Shown piece after piece: positions 33,217-44,655 of a stretch of 64,000 nt of DNA. The DNA is taken from positions 243,559 to 307,558 of the forward strand of contig MNCI01005801.1 of the NCBI GenBank assembly GCA_015680685.1, given 5' to 3'. A program made the translations under genes and the position numbers. This DNA is from Gnetum montanum (Eukaryota > Streptophyta > Gnetopsida > Gnetales > Gnetaceae). How positions within the stretch are numbered: the first letter of the stretch is position 1; each line of letters opens with the position of its first letter. A model generated the notes under the pieces. That model ran no database searches. It saw only the letters and a program-made list of their open reading frames with translations, and had not been told where the DNA came from.

Positions 33217-34990
33217 TTGGAAGAAGTTGGACACTTCTTAGAAATTCAAATAGACGCTCATTATTTTGGATCTCTCCTTTACAACTCAGTCATGGGGGAG
33301 ATGGCCACCTATGCTAACCATATAGGGCCCTCAGTTCTTTTAAGTTTTTTTTTACACATTTTTGTTTTACAAAGTTATTTAACTTTCCTAATTTTTGTTT
33401 TATAACATGGTTACACTTTTCCATTTTTTTTGTGAGTGTGTGTGTGTATCCACCCTGTAAGTTTGCCCATAATAAGTGTTCGGACTGATGGTATGAACTT
33501 TTTTCATATTGATTGATAATGTTTGGTTTTTACCTTTAAGTCATAATGTTGATACTAAGGTATTTTTCTTTTGATATGGCAGGCAATGAGATCACTTCAA
33601 CCATCCATCCACCAATTTCTATGATTTATCTTGGCTTGGAAATGTACAGTTCCCTTCTAATAAGAACTTTAACGAATCAGTGACTCGGTATTTCTCAAAC
33701 TAAGGAAGGACTCAAGGATTGCAAAGGGTGTAACTTCAAGGGAACTTGATGCTTTTGTGTTGGTCATTCTCTTGGGTGCTTAGATGTTTCTTCTTGAGTT
33801 TTCTTACCATTCCAATGTTACCCAATTATCAAAAGCTAAGACAATAAAAATAAGAAGTATTTGCATGGTGTGGTTCTCACGCATAAAAACACAAAACACC
33901 AAAAAAAATGAAGAAAGTGAGAATTCAAAGCACACCCCTTAGACTAAATAAAATTTGGGCTACAAGCACTGGTTATGGAACCAAAAGTGTTCCATCTAAC
34001 TAAGGTCCTTCTTGCTTTCCATTGCTTCCTTTGTTTCATCGGAATGGTGGTGGCTCTTTTAAGATGCATCCTTGTTATCCAAGTGTATGGTTTAGCCAAA
34101 TGCATTGATGCAAAGCCGCTGGAAGTGGTTGGTTTGAGGCCAGAGTTGGAATGAGACTTTCCAAGTCACATTAATCATCAAACACATAAGGGGCTATACA
34201 CCACCTTGTTCTTGAGATTCCATTCCATTCTCTTCTCTCCTCTCCATCCTTCTCTCCATTGTTCACCTCATTGCTAGTTGTATCATTAGTGTATCTATTT
34301 TGGTTGATGCATTGTTTTCTTTTCGGTAAATTCTTGCAGTTAAGATTTTAACTCTTGTTCCAAAACACATTCCTAGAGCCTATGGTCTCTTCGAATGTGG
34401 GTCCGTCATTCCCATCTTGACAACCATTTCACTGATGTTTTCAATTGTCCCTTTTTATCTATCTTTCTTACTCCTTTCCCTTCTTCATTCTAACGCTACT
34501 GGAGGTTTGCGATTAGTCATGGGGGTATGGGGCCCACTTTTTTCAATTTTCTCCTAGCCCCAATATTTTTGATTTTTTTCCTAACCCCTACACCTTTGGT
34601 AGTCATCATTACTACATCTTCCGATCCATATTAGCCATACCACAACCTAGCCAATGGACCTACACTGAAGCAAGGTATTAATTACTTAATGATTCAATTA
34701 CCCTTTCTAATATATGATTGTGTTGTGTGTGTAGATGGCAATCATACAACAACAGAATGGATCTGGAGCAAACACTTGGAATGGAGCAGCGTTGAAGCAG
34801 CTATGCAAGGAGCAAGATCGATGGTGCGCTTATGGATGGACAACGAAAAGTGAAATCTTGGCGTTGGCAGCAGCAACACTTCTTTCTATCTCTTTATTTC
34901 TCTCAAGCTTCCAACAAAGGCCTGATGTCATTGTAATAAGTTGTTCACCTTTGTTGTCATGAACACTAGTTTTATCAAGTCTTGTAATAA
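33217..34990 (+). mobile_element. Long 3' region of element E
   Basis: Mostly non-coding sequence between the (deleted) pol and the 3' LTR. It starts with a tract containing CAGTCATGGGGGAGATGGCC (33282-33301), followed by a T-rich stretch and a GTAAGT at 33457. About 33265-34040 matches the minus strand of element C at about 39190-38250. A second purine tract, GTCATGGGGGTATGGGG, lies at about 34517. A 75-codon frame at 34735-34962 starts right after a TGTGTGTAG acceptor-like site and has a hydrophobic run (LALAAATLLSISLFLSSF). I do not recognise it. Confidence 0.6.
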
Positions 34991-36102
34991 TGATNGGTGA
35001 TATTGTGGCTACTGCGATGTTGCATCCCATGGGATATTACGTACGTGATATCACGTCATCCCCTGCAATATCGCTTACGTGATATCACGGTCCGCTGCTA
35101 GATCTATAAATAAGAGGTGGCACTCCCCTCATTTCCCATCCTGGCTAGAAGTAGCGAAGCTCTGGAAGTTTGATCGCTCTAGAGTTAGATTAATTTCCCA
35201 TGTGCCCGCAGTAGGAGTCCTAGAGTGAACGACTCTTTATTCGAGAAACATTGTACCTAAACACAAGTTGTGTACGACAATAAAGATGAACTTGATTGGA
35301 TAAACCTTGCAGTGCATGGATAGGATTTTATTTATTGTTATTTATTGCTTTCCTAGAATGTGGTACGAGTACAACTTGATTACGAGCATCTAAGGATGTG
35401 TACGGCTAGTCAAGGAATCGGCTGCTCGTTGCATGTGGTATGAGTACGACTTGATTACGAGCATTGTGACTACTTGGTAACCTAGTAACGTATTCCAGGA
35501 TCTACGCCTGGTAATCCTAGTGGTAGTCTAGTCTGTACGGCTAGTCAAGGAATCGGCTACTCAACGCACTTAGGCTAGTTAGGTTCTCTCACCCTTCACT
35601 CCTAGAACATGGGGTATGTATGACTTGGCTACGAGCACCTACGAGTGTGTACGGCTAATCAAGGAATCAGCTACGTATCACACTTAGGCTAGTTAAGTGC
35701 CTCAGTATGACCACTTTGAGCACGTGTGTTACGTGTGGTGATCCCAGTAACGATTAGCATTTGGTAGCCATAGTTGCATCGGTTCAAGGTGTGTACGGTA
35801 AGTGGGAACGGATGCTGACGCTAGTTAATATAGACTTAGGTCCTTAGTTAGAGTTAGTTAGCTTTCTCAACCCTTCACCCTTTAGCATAGGAGATAAACC
35901 TGGAAAGACCAAAAAAATCATATACCTTGGACTTACTTAATCATACACCATGACAACAACAAGTAAGTCTGGGAAGACAACAAATGATTAACCCCAAGTA
36001 TTCCATGGGGCGTTTAGACATTTAGTCTGTGGAGTTCGATCGGATCACACGTGCTACGCTCGTTTTGTATGGTTGAGTGTAGGGGTACCTTGCCACTTAT
36101 CA
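34991..36102 (+). mobile_element. 3' LTR of element E
   Basis: Matches the LTR of element A. It contains GTGATATCACG twice upstream of a TATA box (35105-35112), then several copies of the LTR phrase GTGTACGGCTARTCAAGGAATC, and ends GGGGTACCTTGCCACTTATCA at 36102. The start is blurred by an N at 34995; TGATNGG fits the family start TGATGAG. It is about 160 bp longer than the LTR of A, mainly because of an extra internal repeat unit at about 35600-35680. Confidence 0.8.
34995..34995. other. Assembly ambiguity (single N)
   Basis: One unknown base at the presumed start of the LTR of element E. Unlike 25649 there is no duplicated flank. Confidence 0.95.
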
Positions 36103-36282
36103 CTTACAAAATTGGGAGGTAGATTTCCACGACATTGACTACTATATATTTAACTCTTAAATGTCATAATGGTGTTTACAAAAAATGATACATGACATGT
36201 CAACTTTAACAAAAAACAAAATTTGGCAAAGCTTGATGTAGTTTACGTAGTTTCTAGTGGTGGTGGCTTTTCGATTAGTTTC

Positions 36283-37135
36283 TAATGAGTGGCAAGGTAT
36301 CCCTACGCCTAACCATATAAATCACTAAGGCGTTTATGTAAGATCCAGTCAAATTTCATGGACCTATAGTTCTCTAGTACACTAGTTCCTCTAAGAAGTG
36401 AAATGGATGTTAAGAAAGTTCATTTTTTTCCCAACTACACTTGTGAAGCTCAAGGGTATGGTTTAAGTGTAACTAAGGTATATGATTTTTATCATTTTAT
36501 ATTTTGCAAGTTTAATCACCTACAACAAGAATGGAAGATATAAGAATTTAATATCTAATTAGCCTGTTACCTAGCTAGTCTAACATGGGTACCCATTTCC
36601 ACTTTCCAGATACATCTTGAGCACATGTAATGCTTCTGGGTTACCAAACATTAAGTGTTTCTAGGTTACCAAGTGCTACATGTATGCTTGAAGTGGTCAG
36701 GCTTGTGTTCATTAATAACTAGAAATTAATTGCTCAATGAAAATGCATTAAAGTATAGTTCTTGAATGATGAAAGCATTAGAGAAATATTAATCTACTCT
36801 CAGTGTTCCAAGGATGATTAAAAGGGTTCATTTTTATTCCTATCACACTATTGTGCTTAGGTACATCAGTGCTTGGACAAAGATCTATACACACTTAGAC
36901 TCCTGCTGTGGGCACTTAGTAAATATTCTAACTGTAAAGAAAAAAAACTGTAAGATCTTTACTATCTATGACAAAAATTATCAAAAACTTATGAGAACTA
37001 TAAGCCTAAGTGCTATATTTATAGGTTGACATATACCTCGTGATATTGGCTATTTGACATGGTTTCTTGGGCTCCAACATTAGGTATTTGATGTTGATGC
37101 TCCAATATCGGAGCTAGTCAAGTCATAACTCATCA
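36283..37135 (-). mobile_element. 3' LTR of element C
   Basis: In minus orientation it begins TGATGAG at 37135, just after a purine-like tract (GTCATAGGAGT), and ends GCCACTCATTA at 36283. It is strongly decayed. A TATA box (TATAAATA on the minus strand) lies at 37023-37016 with an AATATCACGAG remnant of the GATATCAC motif just upstream. The middle part still matches the LTR phrases around GGTTACCAA and GAAGTGGTCA. Length is about 853 bp. Confidence 0.7.
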
Positions 37136-39190
37136 ACTCCTATGACTGAATGAAAACTCATTGTTGAGTGAATAAGAGGAGGAACAAGTTCCTTACAAAA
37201 TATTGGAAAGGTATGGGTTTATTGATTGACATACAAATTGACTTAGATGGAATAGACAAACTCTGAGTGCCCAAGTGTATAGATTATAATCTTTTACAAA
37301 ATTGGGTGTTCATGAAAAGAGAAAAGAACACCTTGGACAAAATTAACATCCAACTCCTCTTGGTAGCTAAAGAGTGAGCGAGAAGATCCAATGATCATTA
37401 ATAGTCCTTTTCATGTGATGCTACTGCATCATCCTTGGCGAAGACAATCCCTCTTCCCTTGCATGCTTCCCATTGTAATCACAACAAAGATCATAGGTTA
37501 GTATGTAATGTGTAACATAGAGATTTGTAGTACCTTACCTCATAAGGGTTGTACTTGGCTAGGTTTGGATTGTGGTGAACTTATTTTATTAGTAGTGTTA
37601 GTGGGAAGACTAACAAATAGGATAAAATCAATAAGCGGTCCATTAAATTTGAAAAAGTTCAAATAGGATGAAATGCTTGAAGAGGATGTAAAAATTCTTA
37701 GTAATAAAAAGGAAAGTTCACTAAAAAATGTTGTGAAGATGTGCACAAGTGAATGTCATTGATGGGGAATGAAAAGAAGGAATTGATTGTGAGAATGTTT
37801 AAGAATAAGGAACTTAACTAATCCAACAAAAGGATATGCAAGTGGGTCCTTCCCAAAGTAGGCACAGGTCTTTTATGCCCTTGCATAGCTTCAAACCAAA
37901 GAGTCTATGGGCTCTATGGATGATTAATGGTTACATAAGGTTAAGTACAAAAACCTGGAAGAAACTACCTAAGAATTTTAACACATCAAACCAAGACATC
38001 AAACAAGAACATGAAATTAGCAATGATGTTAGACATGAAAAGCATAGATGGATGAGAAAGAATGGAATGGAGTTCTTGATTGATATCACATGAAGTCCCT
38101 TGTGAATTTTATTGTTAAATGACTTGATAAAATCCATTAGTAGTCTAGAGCAAAACCAGCCATGTTCATTGACTTCACATCATCATTCTAAGACTAGTTC
38201 ATCCCCCTAAGAAATAAGAGTATTCCCATAGAACAACTACCATTTCTAATTAGAGAAGAAAAGAGAAGTAGGAAGTGAGGAAGGGTCTTAGTTAGAGGGA
38301 ACCTTCAAGCATGGGTAACCTATCTTTCAAGTTCCATAACTAGTGCTTGTAGACTATTTATTTTGTCTAAGAGGTGTGCTTTGAATTCCCATTATTTTTT
38401 TAAATGGAAACCACACTATGCAAAGATGTATGCATTTATTTTGTCTAAGGGTGTGCTTTGAATTCCCATTATTTTTTTTAAATGGAAACCACACCATGCA
38501 AAGACTTATTCAACTTCCTTTATTGGTCGTCATGGAATGATAAGAAATCCATGAAAACACACATGCACCTAGGCAAGTAGAAAGGTACAAAGAATACTGA
38601 ATTCCCTTGAATTCACACCCTATTCAAACCTTTGAATCCTTTCCAAATCTAGAAATTACCAAAGTCACAAATTCATTATAGTTTTATTAATGAAAAAGGA
38701 ACTTCATAATTCTAAAATAAGGAAAATCATAGATTTTGTGGATGGGTGGATGTTGTAGACTCATTGCCTATTGCATGAAAAGAAACCATGTTCTAATTAT
38801 TACTAACAAAATTCAAAGCTAGAATCTAGACACCAACAATCAACTAACTAGATAACAAATGTCCACATCAAGTAAATCACAATGTACCCAATTGGTAATA
38901 AAATGCTCATTATTAAAAAAAAAAGAAAATCACATCCCAATAAAGAAAAATATATAAGAAATTATGAAATGTTCAAGAAAAAGAAAATGTATTAATGATG
39001 TTGCAGAAAAAAAAACTTTGAAAAATTAATGATGTAAAAAATAAAGAGTGTAAAATAAAGAATGTGTAAAAGAAAGTCATAAAATAAAAATATGAAAATT
39101 GAGGAGCCGCTTATATAGTTAGCATGGATGGCCATCTTCCCCAAGACTAGGTTGAAAGGAGCAGATATGAAATATTGAGTGTGGTTTTCC
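37136..39190 (-). mobile_element. Long 3' region of element C
   Basis: Minus-strand counterpart of the 3' region of element E. It starts near 39170 with a CTTGGGGAAGATGGCC tract, followed by T-rich sequence, and carries the same phrases (GCAATGAGTC, CATGGTGTGGTTTCC, GCAAGCACTRGTTATGGAAC-like). Near 37830-37890 it also matches element B at about 47640-47700 (CTTTGGGAAGGACCCACTTG). No credible protein is encoded. Confidence 0.65.
38357..38511. repeat. 78-bp tandem duplication within element C
   Basis: Two copies start at 38357 and 38435 with TTTATTTTGTCTAAG and CTTTGAATTCCCATTATT. Element E has a single copy of the equivalent sequence, so the duplication happened in C. Confidence 0.85.
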
Positions 39191-39539
39191 ATTCAATGAG
39201 GTGTTTGTTGTATTAGCTAGCTTATGCTTATAGAAAGGTTTGACTTGTTGTATGTTGATGAACTATTTCTTATCTAGGCTTTTAAGTTTGTAGATCATCA
39301 TGGCCCTAGAAGAAAAAGTTTCATAAATAATGTAAGATCCTTCCCCACAATGTCTTGAACTTAGTTCATTGAGGTCCATGTGTGAGGTTCCACTAGAGAA
39401 CCTTATCTCCTAGTTGAAGTTTGACTTTTGTGATTTTAAGGTCATGGCACTTTTTGTTGTATGCCTTGTGCAGCTCATTAGATGATAGGGCTACTAATCA
39501 ATTTTCATCTAGCAAGTTGAGATTCATAATTCTTTCTTT

Positions 39540-40380
39540 TTATGCTAGACTTAAGTCAAGGTCGAGGTCATAGGCTGTTGAAAGTGTATGAAGCTCAAAT
39601 TGAATAGGAAGTGTTGGTAATTTTCCATACATAAGCCCATAGGGAGAGTAGCCTATAGGAAGTTTCCATGTTGAGAAATAGGCCCAAAGGGAATTGTTGA
39701 GTTTTGTGCCCCAATATTTCTTATATTTGCTAACAATTCTTGTTAGAATCTTTGTGATTTCCCTATTAGTAATCTTAGCTTGACCATTGGCTTGGGGGTG
39801 GTAGGGTGTTGTGAGTTTATGTTCAACTCCCAAGCATTGCATCAGCTTCTGAAAAGTAATTTTTGTAAAGTGAGTTCCATTATTAGAAATTAATGCACAT
39901 GGCACACCAAACCTATTTACAACATTTTGTTGTACAAACTGAGTAGTAGTAGAAGATGTATAGTTTGTGACAGTTGTTTCTTTTTCCATTTTGTACAATA
40001 GTTAACCATGACTATGAGGTACACTTTTCCATTTAAAATGGGCATGATGGGAGCCATGAAATCAATGCCTTAAATGTTGAATAATTCCAATGGTTAAATA
40101 CATTGTTTAGGTTCTTCTATTTGAGTAGTCATTCCACCATCTCATTGGCAACATTCACAAGAGTGGACATATTGATGAGCATCGTTGAAGATTGTTGGCC
40201 AATAGCATCCTACCATCAAAATTTTAATGGTTGTGTGTATCCTAGCATAGTAACCTTCACAAGGACCTTGATGAGCATCTTGGAGAATGCATAGTTGATT
40301 AGCATCAAGGACACACCACTGAACTAGGCCATTGGCGTATATCTTGTAAAGGTGTCTATTGATCTTCATGAAGCATTTTA
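39540..40380 (-). pseudogene. Integrase of element C (catalytic residues lost)
   Basis: An LTR-retrotransposon integrase on the minus strand, in two frames. 40369-40142 holds the HHCC zinc-binding part: DANQLCILQDAHQGPCEGYY, then VGCYWPTIFNDAHQYV and CECCQ. 39998-39540 holds the core: FGVPCALISNNGTHFT, then YHPQANGQAKITNREI and LWAYFSTWKLPIGYSPYGL. The second catalytic Asp is replaced by Asn (codon 39884-39882) and the catalytic Glu by Lys (39776-39774). The two sites are exactly 35 residues apart, as in DD35E enzymes. Both changes fit single G-to-A transitions on the coding strand. A frameshift and stops separate the two parts. Confidence 0.9.
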
Positions 40381-40639
40381 CTTGGTGAAGAAACTATTAT
40401 TTCCTCTGGAGGTCTAACCCTTGTGAAATCTCGTATGTGAGAAGATAGGTGAGAGTGCTATCATACCTGTAATGATTAAAAACATCAGCTACTAGAACAC
40501 TGAGGGATTTGTGGATGCACAACCTAATCCCATGTCCATGTGAGGGCCTTGTTGGAGGCAGATATCAAGTGCCCTAAATGATCTTGTTGATCGAATAGGA
40601 ACTTACTAAATGTAAATGGTGCTAATGAAAAAATGACAT
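40381..40639. other. Region upstream of integrase (minus strand)
   Basis: Probably the connection between RNase H and integrase of element C. YDSTLTYLLTYEISQGL is readable at about 40470-40420 on the minus strand, but no RNase H motif is found. Confidence 0.35.
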
Positions 40640-43269
40640 TGAGTGTTGAGTAGCATCAACAGTATGAATAGTACCAAGCATAGTCAATGTTAACAGTGTG
40701 AATAGTGCCAAGCATAGTCACATTTTTTAGTAGAAAATGAGAGCGTCAACATGCATGGACTATTGCTTGAGTGCAGTTGTAGCCAAATGAAGATAAAATG
40801 CAAACAAATGCAAAGGAGTAAGAGAGAGAAATAGAACACCACCCTAAATGGTATTGAGCATAGTTAACCTCGAAAGAGGTTTAGAAGGTACACAATGTAC
40901 AACAGGTGCAGTGGGAGTGTAGTCACAATCTTGATGGTGTTAGGTTGTGAAGTCTATCACTCACCATGATATACCACACTTGCTAGGTTGGCTTTAATGG
41001 TGTACCATTTAGTGTTTTGCATGGTTTCAATGGGTTGTGGTGTACTGTGTGGTGCAACTATGCCTCTCTATTGGTGTGGTGTGCTCTAGGTCTCATTCGC
41101 CCATAGAGCTAAGTGCCAGGATGCCAAAATGCCAAAATGCCAAATGAAAGTGCCAAGTACCAACCTATAAAATGTTGGGGATTTAGGGATATTTATAGGG
41201 CTAGGATTAGCCTAAAATGTAGATCATGCACCACATGGTGGTGCGGTATATGGGACTATGCTCTGGGGTAGTTGGGACTCTGCTCATCACATCTATGCTT
41301 TGGTGTTAAGCTCTATAGTGTTGAGTGGTGTCGTTGCTTTGATGGAGCTTGTGAAGCCAAGAGACTATGACTACACTACCCAACTACATAGAGAAGATCA
41401 CAATGTACCTAAAAATATGCAAATAATGCCAAAAAATGCAAATTTTGGAGACTACGCTTTAGGTCTATGCTCTATAGCATAGTTACAATTTTTGGGAAAA
41501 GGGGGATGCAAGAATGCAAAATGCTGTTACTGGAGAGGTGTTGGAGTCGATGCGGATGTTGATGTTGAGGTGTTAGGGCCTTTGGAGGATGTTCTTGCCA
41601 ACTATGCTCTAACTACACTTTGGAGCATAGTGAGAGTATAGTTCCAAACTTAGGAAAAACCTAGTTGAAAACTGGCAAAAACTAGCAAAATGTTATTGAG
41701 AAAAATGTTTTCAACTAGCAAAACCTAGTTGAAAACTGGAAAAAACTGGCAAAAACTAGCAAAGTGTTGACTATGCTCTAGGGGAGGTTAACTATGCTAT
41801 TGAGTGTAGCAAGCGTATCAGGCATAGCAAGCATAGTGGGTGTAGGCTTAACACTTAGAGAAATTTATGCAAAATATTTCACCTTGGGTGACTATGTTGA
41901 CTACACTCTAGAGCATATTCAGGAGGTGTAGTTCCAAACAATTTTGCAAAATTGGTGTTCCATGCTAACTATGCTCCAAAGCATAGTTCTAGTAGTGGAG
42001 ATCATAGTCTCAACACTTAGAAAAATCTACGACTTGTGTCATCATTCTAACAGTTAGCCAAAATCTTGCAAAAAGTTGGTCATTGAATTTGACTACCCTC
42101 TAACACTTGAAAATTTTTTATAAATTTGTTAGATTGAGTTGACTATGCTCAACACTTAGGAAAATTTGGGCAAAGTGCCACCATTTTGACACTTAGCCAA
42201 ATTTGTAGTTAAGATGCCAGGACCTAAAATTTTTTGGTGTTTCATTGGCCCCTCTTTATTGATGTCTGGAGAAGTGGCCTGAGAGACATTAACAAAGAAT
42301 CACAAAACATCATAGTAGACATGGCACCAATATTGCTTGTCTGTACTAGATCGGGCGTTGTTCCACCATGTTCAAGAGTGTTATGGATAGGGGTATGTTG
42401 GGGCAAATGGTATAGGCAATGCTATGGAGATGAAATGCAAGAAGGAAATATGAAATGTAAATAGTGTATCATGATACAAGATGCAAAGTCAACACAACTG
42501 AAAGTGACCATGGCATGAAGTGACTTGCCCTTGAAATGTTGACTTCTCATTGAAGTGCTCATGGGAAAGTCAAAGTTGATTCGAGGCTAGGCTAATTGCA
42601 AAACTAAAATGTTATTAACTTGCTTGGGGATGTGCTTTTCCTTCTTGTTTTTTTTTTGTTTTTATTTTATTTTTTTACTTTTGCTACAAGGCAAATCTCC
42701 ATTGGATTTGGCTTACTACTAAATGCTAGCTGGAAGGTGTTGGCCATCGAGTGGATGGGCTTTTTGGGCCATTGAGTAGATGGGATTTGCTTTTGATGCA
42801 AGCATGTTTCATCTGCAAAATAGGGGTTTCCTTCCAAGGATGAGGTGCATTACATCTGCTTGGGCTTTGACTAGCCAATAGAGGCTCGCCATAGGATGAG
42901 TTGCGTTACGTCCACCATGGGTTCTATAGTGTGATGTGGAGAGAGTATGCCATGTGTGTTTATGATGTGTATGCATAAGAATGGTTTACATGCAAGGGAA
43001 TGTGGGAAATGCAAGAGGGTATTGGAATGTAAGGGACATGCATAGGATATAATGCGAGAACCTGTGTAGGCTAAAATGAGATGAAGGGGATGTGCACTCT
43101 TGAGTGGCTTATCTATCCAAATCATGCACATTGTAGTGATGTGATGACCTGCTACTGCAATGGGATGTGTCTCTGCACGACTGTCTCTGGGGCTTCATCC
43201 TACAAACATAACTTGGAAGAGACAAGAAAACTACAAAACATGAAATGCAAATCAAATGCCAGATGTGAA
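40640..43269. mobile_element. Repeat-rich non-coding filler (probably element D)
   Basis: No coding motif is found on either strand. The phrase GCATAGT or its complement ACTATGC recurs many times between about 40670 and 42200, along with CTAGTTGAAAACTGG and AAAACTAGCAAA repeats. The region may be the non-coding or LTR part of the Ogre/Tat-like element D whose gag-protease part lies beyond element B (52.8-54.3 kb). That link is inferred from position and from shared TTTAAGG-type repeats flanking B. Confidence 0.35.
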
Positions 43270-43515
43270 GATGTTATAAATGCTCGAAAGGTTGAGCTAG
43301 TTGCAAGTTCTTAGAACGCTAGTGAAAGTGTCAAGGGTGATGATGATGTTACAAATATGTGAAAAGCTAAACCAATTGCAAGTGTTGAGGAAGCTAGTGG
43401 AAGTGCTAGGGAAATGATGCTACAAGTTCTCCAAAGGTTACACTAATGGCAAGTGCTCTAAAAGATCAATAGAATGGTATGAGATGATGATGTTGTGAAT
43501 GTGTGAACCTAGTTT
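43270..43515. repeat. Degenerate 71-75 bp tandem array, about 3.3 copies
   Basis: Units start at about 43270, 43345, 43416 and 43489. Each begins GATGTTAYAAAT or a variant, contains GCAAGT, and is followed by a GTGAAAGTG-type segment. The copies are strongly diverged. Confidence 0.65.
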
Positions 43516-43701
43516 AAGGTCTTGGCAGATCATGAACCTAATTTAAGGTCCTAGTAGACCAAGGAGTGCTAGTTCAGAGTCCTAGTAGACTGCTATGTGT
43601 AAGTTTAATGTTGTAGAGAATGAGTCATTATGCTAGTTTAATGTCCTAATCCAAGGACAATTTGTGCTAGTTTATAGTCATAAAGAAGTATTTGTGCCAG
43701 T
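43516..43701. repeat. Short-period TTTAAGGTCCTAGTAGAC repeats, left flank of element B
   Basis: Several imperfect copies of CTAGTTTAAGGTCCTAGTAG. Related CTAGTTTAAGGCC phrases occur on the other side of element B (52420-52540), suggesting B inserted into one repeat-rich locus. Confidence 0.55.
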
Positions 43702-44514
43702 TGATGAGTCATCATTTGGGCGGCCACGATATCACGCATGCGATATCACATACGTGATATCACAGTCTATCTCCTCATCTATAAATAAGAGATAGAAAGA
43801 TCAGTTATGATCATTAGAAAATTAAGAATTCAATTTTGGTTTAAGTATTTTCATTTTCTTTCTCTCAACCCTTTTCCTCTCAGTGTATGCCCATAGTGTG
43901 GTAAATGTAATTGTACAACATCCTTTATTCAAGTGTGACGTACTTGGACACGCACATGACCAAAAATAAAGATCGAGATTACTTCATCATTGCAGCATTC
44001 ACTTAGATTAATTATTTAATTAATTATTATTTACTACTTTCCTAGTTAATCTCTCTTACCCTTATTTCATGTTAAAATGTGGAATCAGTATGAATTTATT
44101 ACGAGCATTTAAGTGTGACTACTTTGTAACCCAGTAGCGTACCTAGGATCTATGCTTGGTAATCCTAGTGCTAGTCATGCATGAAGTCCAAGATGTGTAC
44201 GGATAATCAAGGAATAGATGCTCATCACACTTAGGCTAGTTTAGATTCTCTCACCCTCTCTCTCCTAGATTAGTGAATCTTACTTTTCATTGCCTTCAGG
44301 AGTAGCGTTAGATTAGAAACCATATCATACACCTCACTCTAGACTAAACCATATGTGACAAAGATAATACTAGTCTAGGTGGGAAGACAATGAACTATGA
44401 CCTAAGGCTAACTTTCTAGATACGACAACTAGTCCATCTATCAAGTTCGACCGGATTGCACGTGTAATGCTCGTATTCGTATGGTTGAGTGTAGGGGTAC
44501 CTCGCCACTCATCA
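43702..44514 (+). mobile_element. 5' LTR of element B
   Basis: 813 bp, beginning TGATGAG and ending CTCATCA, a 7-bp terminal inverted repeat. U3 carries three GATATCAC-type motifs within 45 bp upstream of the TATA box. Aligned by eye to the 3' LTR, it differs at roughly one base in ten, many changes being CpG to TpG or CpA. The 18-bp length difference equals one GATATCAC repeat unit, which the 3' LTR lacks. Confidence 0.9.
43780..43787 (+). promoter_or_regulatory. TATA box of element B 5' LTR
   Basis: TATAAATA preceded by CTCCTCATC and followed by AGAGATAG. The same context recurs in the 3' LTR (51471) and in the A and E LTRs. Transcription of the element would start a few tens of bases downstream. 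Confidence 0.7.
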
Positions 44515-44515
44515 T

Positions 44516-44533
44516 TGGCGCCATTGCTGGGGA
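44516..44533 (+). promoter_or_regulatory. Primer binding site, tRNA-Asp
   Basis: TGGCGCCATTGCTGGGGA begins two bases after the LTR end. It is complementary to the 3' end of plant tRNA-Asp except for two changes that look like transitions. tRNA-Asp priming is typical of Athila-type elements. Confidence 0.85.
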
Positions 44534-44655
44534 TAGTGCTAGTTATCTAGATTAGTTATATTATATAAGGTTGATGTAAAGGAATTAACAATATATCTTT
44601 TAGGAAGAAATAATTATTAAAAGTCACATATAAATTCACACAAAACTTCACAACG

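Larger units (their letters stand above)
31594..36102 (+). mobile_element. Athila-like LTR retrotransposon, element E (deleted)
   Basis: A plus-strand fragment of the same family as element A. It begins inside gag (matching about 60708 of A) and continues through the gag end and protease. It then jumps at about 33216 to the post-pol region with a purine tract, followed by the long 3' region and a 3' LTR. The 5' LTR, most of gag, RT, RNase H and integrase are missing. It lies about 180 bp from element C, which runs in the opposite direction. Confidence 0.85.
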
